This document shows, piece after piece, positions 56,530-64,000 of a stretch of 64,000 nucleotides of DNA (position 1 is its first letter; every line of letters starts with the position of its first letter). Source of the DNA: Canna indica (lineage: Eukaryota > Streptophyta > Magnoliopsida > Zingiberales > Cannaceae); the NCBI GenBank assembly GCA_034359265.1, contig CP136890.1:42134501-42198500 (forward strand), given 5' to 3'. The notes under the pieces were generated by a model that saw only the letters and a program-made list of their open reading frames with translations, was not told the origin of the DNA and made no database searches. Position numbers and translations under genes: made by a program.

Positions 56530-57389
56530 ATCATCAAACAACGAAGGATAACACTCCCTCATATCCTGCTCCACCTCCCAAGTGGCCTCCTACCCGTAAT
56601 GATGCTCCCACCTGACCCTAACCAAAGGAATCTCCTTGGACTTCAATTTTCTGATCTGTCGGTCCAGCACCTCAACTTGTTGCTCCTCATATGAGACCGC
56701 TGAATCCACCTCCACTGCGGTAGGCTCAATCACATGGGACTTATCCCGAACATACTTCTTCAGCATACACAGAACACTGGATGCACTCGGTCCATACGGG
56801 GAGGTAAAGCCAACTCATATGCCACAGCTCCCCTACGCCTGAGAATAGGAAATGACCCAATGAACCTACCGCCTCCTGCTAACAACCTCTCTCTGATTAG
56901 CTTCACCTTTTCTACCGCCTCCTCAACCAAGTCAGGTCTCATCATAAAGGAATCTCCTGCCTCAAACCAATCTACAGGTGACCTGCATAGCCGCCCATAC
57001 AATGCCTCAAATGGGGCCATTCTGATGCTGTTGTGATAGTTGTTATTGTAGGCAAACTCAATCAAAGGTAAGTGCCTCTCCCAACTGCCCTCCAAATCTA
57101 GGACACATGCTCTCAGCATATCCTCCAACATCTAAATGATCTGCTCCGATTGACCATCTGTTTGAGGGTAAAATGCAATGTTGAATCGAACCTGAGTATT
57201 GGAAAGACTTCCAGAATCGAGCTGTGAACTGAGTACCCCGATCTGAGATGATCATAATAGGAACACCATGACATGTGACGATCTGATCCAAGAAAAATCT
57301 CGCATACTACTCGACTGAAAAGGTCATCCTAACTGGTATAAAATGCGACGTCTTGGTTAGAAGATCCACCACTACCCAAATAGAATCAT
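56530..57389 (-). pseudogene. pol: gypsy copy 2 integrase and chromodomain-like end
   Basis: Minus-strand motifs in order from 57389: start of integrase core, SDRGTQFTARFWKSF (about 57240), LRACVLDLEGSWERHLPLIEF and FAYNNNYHNSI (about 57050), the GDSFMMRPDLVEE linker, FRGSFPILRRRG-like sequence and EQDMRECYPSLF (about 56560). Frame changes near 57130 and 56890 and a stop near 56760. The upstream part continues beyond CACTA 2. Confidence 0.85.
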
Positions 57390-57700
57390 TCACTACTAGA
57401 AACTTCGTCTTCAGCAACGGCTATCAGCGACGGCCGCTCAAGCCGTTGCTATTTGCAACGGCATTCTTACGGCCGCTCGAGCCGTTGCAGAAAACTGTAT
57501 ATGCAACGGCGTTCTAACGGAAAACCGAGCCGTTGCTGATTATTTTAATTATCAGCAACGGCTTTCGGACGGAAAGGCGAGCCGTTGCTGATATTTTAAT
57601 TTTCAGCAACGGCTTTCTAACGGATAAGTGAGCCGTTGCTGATGATAACTTATCAGCAACGGCGTTCTAACGGGCGAGTGAGCCGTTGCTGATAAGTTTA
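57390..57700. repeat. CACTA 2 left terminal and subterminal repeats
   Basis: CAGCAACGGC and its complement GCCGTTGCTG alternate about every 20-40 bp, with spacers such as TTCTAACGG. Probable transposase-binding sites. Confidence 0.88.
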
Positions 57701-58112
57701 TATAGGGCACGCTCTCGCGCCCGACCCTTCTTCCTCCCGCTGCTGCCGCCTCTCCTGCCGACGCCACTCGCCGCCGCTGCCGCTGCTGCCGACGCCGACG
57801 ACGCCGACCGTTGCTTCCGACTTGTTCAGGTATGTCTCCTCCCTGCGGCCGGCGGGAATCACCCGACCGAAACCCTATTTCTAGGGTTTCGGCCGGCGGC
57901 GGTCGGCCGATGGCCACCGCCGGACCTTCTGCAGTGGCCGGACAGTGTGTCCGGCCACTGTACGCCGGCGCCGGAATTTATAATTTATATATATAATTTA
58001 TATTATTTTATAATTGTTAATTAATTATTTTATAATTGTTAATTAATTATTTTATAATTGTTAATTAATTGTTTAGATTAATTATTTAATTTGTTAGATT
58101 AATTATTAGGGT

Positions 58113-58318
58113 TTAGATTAATTTCGGACGCGCGCCGGAATCGTCCACTTCGGACGCGCGCCGGTATCGTCCAATTCGGACTCGCGCCGGAATCGTCCAC
58201 TTCGGACGCGCGCCGGAATCGTCCAATTCAGACTCGCGCCGGAATCGTCCACTTCGGACTCGCGCCGGAATCGTCCACTTCGGACGCGCGCCGAAATCGT
58301 CCAATATGGACTCGAACT
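58113..58318. repeat. GC-rich minisatellite of GGAC...GTCC units
   Basis: About seven units of 27-30 bp, each of type GGACGCGCGCCGGAATCGTCC, whose ends are complementary. A shorter version (three units) lies at 22467-22545 in CACTA 1. An apparent ORF across it is a repeat artefact. Confidence 0.85.
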
Positions 58319-58518
58319 GTCTCGAAATATTTAGAAAATAATCATCCTCCGACGAGTTGATATGTTTCACGTACGCATCGACGATCGGATATGATTTAGC
58401 AAAACCTTAGATCCGTTCGGGAATTGTATGTTCGTGTAAAAGAAGTAGATGATCTTTTATACGACGTACAATTCTTGAATTGTCCCTGATTGGACAATTT
58501 GGGAATATAGTTATTTAT

Positions 58519-58690
58519 ACTGCACTTACGTTTTTATTTTAACTGTTAACTAATTATTCTAAATTTCGGCAACATCTCTCTTGTTCTCCGATACGCGCCC
58601 AGATGATATGCGTATTCGGAGAACTGTAGGGAGATGCTGTCAAAATTTAGAATAATTAGTTAACAGTTAAAATAAAAACGTAAGTGCAGT
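58519..58690. repeat. 172-bp near-perfect foldback upstream of transposase, CACTA 2
   Basis: The outer 48 bp (58519-58566) are exactly complementary to 58643-58690. The inner arms (CATCTC, GTTCTCCGATACGC against GCGTATTCGGAGAAC, GAGATG) pair with a few bulges around loop GCCCAGATGATAT. It ends 84 bp before the transposase ATG. Confidence 0.92.
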
Positions 58691-58773
58691 ACGAATAACA
58701 TAAATCCTGAATGGAATAGGACAATCTCACCTAAAGACATTAACCAAAGAAATTATCATTGATTGACAGAATC

Positions 58774-61700
58774 ATGTCGGCTGATCGAAGTTGGATGTAC
58801 CGACGTCTTGATCGTGGAGCTTTAACGAATGAGTTTCGATTAGGCGTAACGTACTTCCTAAATTTCGCCTATTCGAATCGGAATTTCGTTAGCATGGGTG
58901 ATCAAATCCGATGTCCGTGCCGCATTTGTTCAAATGGACGATTTTTGGATCGGGAGACTGTCACTCTGCATCTATATACCAAAGGATTTGCACCGAGATA
59001 TTTTCTATGGACTTGTCACGGGGAGTCACGCGAAGTCGGGACGTCGAGCAATCCTGTCGTTCAGACATATGGTGAATCTTCCTCTGCTGGTGCTTCTTCA
59101 TCCGGTCAATGTAATCCCTATAGAACTATGATACTTGATAGTCTTGGGGGTCAATTCCGCCTGAATGATAATGTTGATCGGCCAGTTCTTCAGACATCAG
59201 TCCCACCAGATACTACAGCGGTTGATATCACAGAAGTAGGGGCTGCGGTAGAGATTGAATTACCGAATAAAGAAGCTGCAGAATTTTACGAGATGTTGAA
59301 AGCTGCCGATGAACCTTTGTATGAGAATTGTCCTAAATACACTAGGTTTTCAGCAATGACACAGCTCTTAAGCATCAAGGCCGATTGTAATATCAGCGGA
59401 GTTGCGTATGATCGGATTGCTGGATTGATTAATGGAATGCTGCCTACTGATAACAAGTTTGAGCCTGCTTTTTATAAGACTAAAAAGCTAATGAGAAAAT
59501 TGGGGCTTGGGTACGAAAAAATACACGCGTGCCAAAATAACTGCATTTTATATTATAAAGAAAATGTGCAGTTTGATAAATGCCCTGTATGTCAACACCC
59601 TCGTTACAAGGAGAAGAAATCGGTCCGACAGAAAAATATCCCGTTTAAGGTGCTTCGTATTTTCCACTAACACCGAGGCTTCAAAGGTTATTCATGTCGG
59701 AAAAGACAGCCCCCTACATGAGTTGGCATGCAAGAAGTCGTGATGATACAGTAATGACTCATCCATCTGACAGTGAAGCATGGAAACATTTGGATACATG
59801 TTATCCTTCATTTGCTAGGGATACTAGAAATATCAGATGGGGATTGTGCACGGATGGTTTTAATCCGTTTGGACATTCTGCAACTCCTTATTCAGTTTGG
59901 CCAGTGCTGCTGACAGTTTATAATTTGCCACCGTCAATGTGCATGAAAGATGAATTTATTTATCTTTCGATGATTATTCCGGGTCCTAAGGGTCCGCGAA
60001 AAGAAATTGACATATTTCTCAGACCCTTGATAGATGAATTGAAAACATTGTGGACTGAGGGAGCTGTCACTTATGATTGTCATCGGAAGCAAAACTTCAA
60101 TTTAAAGGCCGCGGTCTTGTGGACAATCAATGATTTCCTGGCGTACGGCATGTTGTCGGGTTGGAGCACTCACGGCCGACTCTCTTGTCCGTATTGTATG
60201 GAACACTCTAAATCAATCAGTCTTCAGAACGGACGAAAAATCTCATTCTTTGATTGTCATCGTCGATTCCTACCGGTTAATCACCAGTATCGAAGGAATC
60301 GTAATAAATTTACTAAGGGCAGAGTCGAAAGAGATGGGCCACCACCGATGTTGTCTAGTGAACAAATATTAGCACGTGTTTCGGCACTTCCAGATATAGT
60401 ATTTGGTCGCAATGAAAGAGTGTCAGGTTTTGGCCAAACACACAACTGGGTGAAAAAAAGTATCTTTTGGGAATTGCCCTATTGGAGTTCATTATTGATT
60501 CGACATAATTTAGATGTCATGCACATTGAAAAAAATGTGTTTGATAATATTTTCAACACTGTGATGGATATTTCTGGAAAAACTAAAGATAATGTCAAAG
60601 CCCGACATGATCTGAAAATACTTTGTAAAAGACCAGAGTTGGAGTTACAAGAGGTCAACGGACGATATCTGAAACCGAAGGCCCTATATGTGTTAAATAA
60701 ACAACAGATCAAAGATGTTTGTCAATGGGTAAAAGAACTCAGATTACCCGATGGATATGCTTCAAACTTATCTCGATGTGTGAACGTCGATGATTGCAAA
60801 ATATCAGGGATGAAGAGCCATGATTGTCATGTATTCATGCAGAGATTACTTTCGATCGCATTTCGAGATCTTCTACCTGATAATATTTGGGGTCCGTTGA
60901 CTGAATTAAGTATGTTTTTTAGAAGCATCTGTGCAAATGTCCTTCGAGTCGAAGATATGTCAACACTTGAAAATAATATTGTTGAAATCATATGCAAGCT
61001 GGAGCAGTTTTTCCCTCCTGCATTTTTTGACTCGATGGAGCATCTACCGATACACTTGGCATACGAGGCACGAGTTGGTGGCCCCGTTCAATATCGTTGG
61101 ATGTACTTATTTGAAAGATACATGAATCGTCTGAAGAAAAAAGTGGTGGCCCGAGCTAGGACCACTAACATCGCGGAGACTCGGGGATACGGCCCCGGTT
61201 GGATTACTCCGGATATATGGGACCAGCTCGTGGGGATATGGTCGACGGATCGATGGCAGGAGGTTTCTCGGAATGCGGCTAGAAATCGCATGTCGGGGGG
61301 AGCAGCGCGTCACACCGGCGGCTCTGTTGCATTTGCAGTGCACGCCAACCGTATGGTAAGTATATCGTTTAATTATATATTTTATTTGTTATTATGTGTA
61401 CTAATTAATGTATTTGTTTTGTAAATGTAGACGACGGTGTCGGATGACGGGAGCGTCCAGCGACCCTCCCCGATGGCGGTGTTTGAGCGGACTCACCGTC
61501 GAGCACATGGGACGGGGGAGTACATCCACAACCGCGCTGCATACATTATGGTAATTAATATTTGTTTAAGTTATTCATTATATATTTATAATTTAATTTT
61601 TATGATAAATATTAAACAAAAAATCAAACTTGAGTAGGAGACATACAGCCAGACGGTGGTGCAGCGCGGGGGTACCCCCGAGGACTTTGACGCAGCATCG

Positions 61701-62060
61701 TGGGTCGAGGCCGCAGGTGGCTGGGACCATGGCCGCGTATATGGCTTCGCAGATAGTGGTCATGCGCGAGCCGTGCTAGGGCCACTTGGGGCACCGACCC
61801 CTCCGGTCGCTGGTGAGCGGCCGTCCACCTCTAGATCCAGTTATGATCATAGTAGCAGAATAAGGACTCTAGAGAAGACGGTCGCGCGTCAGAGTCAGAT
61901 GATGGAGGAGATGCATGCTATGCTACGCAACATGTCAGGTCATCCCGCAGCAGGCATCTCTTTGGCATCATCTAATCCATCGTCCTCGAGTCAGTCCACG
62001 CCGGTGTACACTCAAGCACTCCAGACCCCGCCATATGATCCAGACCTTCCTCCATCGTGA
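58774..62060 (+). pseudogene. CACTA 2 transposase (TNP2) joined in frame to second CACTA gene
   Basis: ATG 58774. Residues 1-90: transposase-associated domain (SWMYRRLDRG, CPCRICSNGRFLDRETV). Then the TNP2 catalytic region (Transposase_21 family): ACQNNCILYYKE, CPVCQHPRYKEK, a one-base deletion near 59657 within FPLTPRLQRLF, SWHARS, WGLCTDGFNPFG, CMKDEFIYLSMIIPGP, RLSCPYCMEHSKS, RHNLDVMHIEKNVFDN and YEARVGGPVQYRWMYLFERYM. At about 61140 it passes directly into second-gene sequence (WDQLVGIWSTDRWQEVS, RHTGGSVAF). Exons: 58774-61355, 61431-61550 and 61638-62060, all GT-AG and in phase. The usual TNP2 C-terminus and the N-terminus of the second gene are missing, indicating a fusing deletion. With one frameshift, activity is unlikely unless corrected by splicing or translation. 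Confidence 0.85.
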
Positions 62061-62359
62061 TCGTGAGATTTTTTGTTTGGATATTGAACTTGTTACTGAG
62101 ATATTGAACTTGTTACTGAGATATTGAACTTGTTTAACTTATTTTGTTTGGATATTGATACTTCAATTTTGCATTTGAATTGTTTTTATACTATCGTGGA
62201 TAATTATCAATATAAATATAATTGTTTTGATGTATATCTTGGTGTGTTTGTGATGTGAATGAATGTGTGTATGAGAGTATGGGTGTGTGAGTTATGTATC
62301 AGATAATGTATCATGTATCAATGAAAATTAGAAATTTTAAATGTTTCTGTCCCCAGGTT

Positions 62360-62759
62360 CACATCATCAGCAACGGCTTTCCCACGGCCATCCGTGGGAA
62401 AGCCGTTGCTAAAAGTGTATCGAAAGTCGTTGCTGATGACCTACAGCAACGGCTTAGCGACAGGGTTTTGCTAACGGCGTTGCTACGGACTCGTGGCCGT
62501 TGCTATTAATGTTATCAGCAACGGCTCCGGGTCTGTGGCAAAACCATCGCTGATAATGTTTTTAGCGACGGCCCGACTGGCCGTTGCTGATAATGTTTTG
62601 AGCGACGGCCCGAGCGGCCGTTGCTGATCCGTTGCTAAGTCATCAGCAACGCGACTTTCTGTCACGGCTCTGTTGCAACGGCTCGGCCGTTGCTGATTCT
62701 CTTCAGCAACGGTTCAGCAACGGCATCAGCCGTTGCTGATGTCCATTTTTCTAGTAGTG
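62360..62759. repeat. CACTA 2 right subterminal and terminal repeats
   Basis: Dense CAGCAACGGC/GCCGTTGCTG and variants (AGCGACGGCC), mirroring the left end, closing with the terminal CTAGTAGTG. Confidence 0.88.
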
Positions 62760-62762
62760 ATT

Positions 62763-64000
62763 GCCCTTCCCAGACTTTGGCAACCCCATCACAAAATCCA
62801 TGGTTATCTTCTCTTATTTCCACTTTGGTACTTCTAGATTCTGAAGCAACCCTGCCAATTTTAAATGCTCATCCTTAACCTACTGACACACTAGACACTT
62901 AGACACGAACTCGGCCACCTCTCTTTTCATGTCTTTCCACCAATAATTTTGTCTTAGATCTCGGTACATCTTTGTGGCTCCCGGATGCATAGTGTATGTG
63001 GATCGATGAACCATCTCTAGCACCTGCTGCGAACCTCAGCCATAACTGGCACTATTATCATGTTCTTAAACCTCAGAATGCCCTCCGAGTCAATACCAAA
63101 ACTATTATCGGCATCACCTCTCCTGGCTAGATCCTTAGTGAGTGCGCAGAAAGCATCCTCCTCCTGCGTTGCCTGCAGCATGTCAATCAACATGGATTGC
63201 ATCCTCAGGTGAGCCACCAGCGCACTAGAAGTTGACACTGACAAGACTGCCCCACAATCCAAACACATGGCCAAATCTTGAGCCAACGGCGTCCTCCTAA
63301 CTGCCAAATGCGCCAGACTGCCCATAGACTTCCTGCTCAAAGCATCATCCACCACATTAGCCTTCCTCGAAAGGTACATGATCGTGCAATCATAGTCTTT
63401 CAAGAGCTCAAGCCATCTTCTCTGTCTCAGATTCAACTCCTTTTGGGTGAGCAAATACTAGAGGCTCTTATGATCAGTGTATATCTCACAAGTCTCGCCA
63501 TAAAGGTAGTGACGCCACAGCTTCAATGCGAACACCACTGCCGCTAGCTCAAGATCATGAGTCGGGTAATTTTTTACATGGACATTCAGCTGCCGAGAGG
63601 CATAAGCTATCACCCTGTCATTCTGCATCAACACACAACCCAAGCCGACTTGGGAGGCATCACAATAAACAACAAATCCTCCCGAGCCCGAGGGTACAGC
63701 TAGAACTGATGCAGATGTCAAGCAGTCCTTCAGTTTCAAAAAACTCTCTTCGCACTTATTGTCCCATTCAAACTTGACCTTCTTCTGAGTCAAGCGGGTC
63801 AATGGCACTGCAATCCTGGAGAAATTCTCTACAAATTTTTTGTAATAACCTACCAACCCCAGGAAGCTGTGAATCTCTGTGACATCATTCGAACTACTTC
63901 TATCTTCACGGGGTCCACCTTTACCCCTTCCCTGTACACCACATGTCCAAGGAACCCCACACTCTACAGGAAGTACTCTCACTTGGAGAATTCAGCATAT
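62763..64000 (-). pseudogene. pol: gypsy copy 2 RT end, RNase H, integrase zinc region
   Basis: Minus strand from 64000: the end of RT and connection ([16 protein letters not shown] near 63850), RNase H ([16 protein letters not shown] near 63680, [27 protein letters not shown] at 63470), [16 protein letters not shown], a stop at about 63457, the linker [15 protein letters not shown], then integrase H2C2 residues near 62900. Protein and frame breaks match the homologous gypsy copy at 1-600. Nonfunctional. Confidence 0.87.

Larger units (their letters stand above)
57390..62759 (+). mobile_element. CACTA (En/Spm) element 2, nearly complete
   Basis: CACTACTAGAA to TTTCTAGTAGTG, 5370 bp, flanked by ATT (57387-57389, 62760-62762). 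Comparison with the gypsy pol at about 640-660 confirms the empty site. Subterminal CAGCAACGGC/GCCGTTGCTG repeats crowd both ends. One gene (58774-62060) with a single frameshift. Among the CACTA copies here it looks the youngest. Confidence 0.95.
53780..64000 (-). mobile_element. Ty3/gypsy chromovirus copy 2, interrupted by CACTA
   Basis: Minus-strand 3' LTR (53780-56473), pol 3' half (56530-57389) and, beyond CACTA 2, further pol (62763-64000), running off the window in RT. Same family as 1-4523. It is inserted in Sirevirus C; ATTAT at 53775-53779 is the candidate TSD. Confidence 0.9.

Noticed and set aside
58113..58370. Open frame on the minus strand with repeated ARPKWTIPARVR-like peptide
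   Set aside because: It is simply the 28-bp minisatellite read through; no start context or homolog outside the repeat.

Overview
The window is plant nuclear DNA made almost entirely of nested transposable elements. I recognise no intact host gene, tRNA or rRNA. The lineages are flowering-plant types: Tekay/Del-like Ty3/gypsy elements with very long LTRs, Sirevirus-type Ty1/copia elements, smaller copia fragments, an L1-type LINE with a C-terminal RNase H, three CACTA (En/Spm) families, a foldback-ended DNA transposon and a nearly full-length endogenous pararetrovirus related to badnaviruses and tungroviruses. This suggests a large, repeat-rich angiosperm genome. The species, and monocot versus dicot, cannot be settled from the sequence.

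Layout from left to right. 1-4523: 3' part of a gypsy element (pol end plus a 2.9-kb LTR) inserted in a Sirevirus LTR. 4524-8362: that Sirevirus (minus), LTR plus 3 kb of AT-rich noncoding interior. 8363-9891: truncated gypsy LTR. 9892-10088: Sirevirus LTR scrap. 10089-26488: a LINE split at 13660 by a Sirevirus (13660-25690, TSD CTATT), whose 3' LTR is itself split by a CACTA element (21402-25196, TSD CAG). 26489 to about 34950: a third CACTA family (minus, right end missing) hosting the pararetrovirus (26818-33656, possible TSD AATTG). 34950-40300: unassigned sequence and copia fragments. 40389-43530: three tandem promoter/LTR-like units. 43531-45871: unclassified sequence with direct repeats. 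45872-51884: a Sirevirus LTR (minus) containing a gypsy solo LTR (TSD ACCTT), which contains a Sirevirus solo LTR (TSD GACAT) and a TIR transposon (TSD GAA). 51885-53779: interior of that Sirevirus. 53780-64000: second gypsy element (minus), split by a nearly intact CACTA element (57390-62759, TSD ATT).

The coding content is therefore transposon and virus machinery. Gypsy pol is broken by stops and frameshifts. Sirevirus gag is open but its pol is broken. LINE ORF2 is broken. The CACTA at 57390 keeps a transposase core with one frameshift, joined in frame to the second CACTA gene, while the CACTA at 21402 keeps only the N- and C-terminal pieces of the transposase. The pararetrovirus polyprotein is open across 5 kb except for three in-frame stops in reverse transcriptase.

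The most interesting structures are not genes. They are (i) a long near-perfect foldback just upstream of the transposase in two diverged CACTA families, whose arms differ in sequence but stay self-complementary; (ii) an array of about ten 35-bp hairpins inside the gypsy LTRs, whose stems vary from unit to unit while staying paired; and (iii) the pararetrovirus, with 100-bp terminal repeats, ATGA gene junctions and an extra downstream gene preceded by a splice-acceptor-like site.
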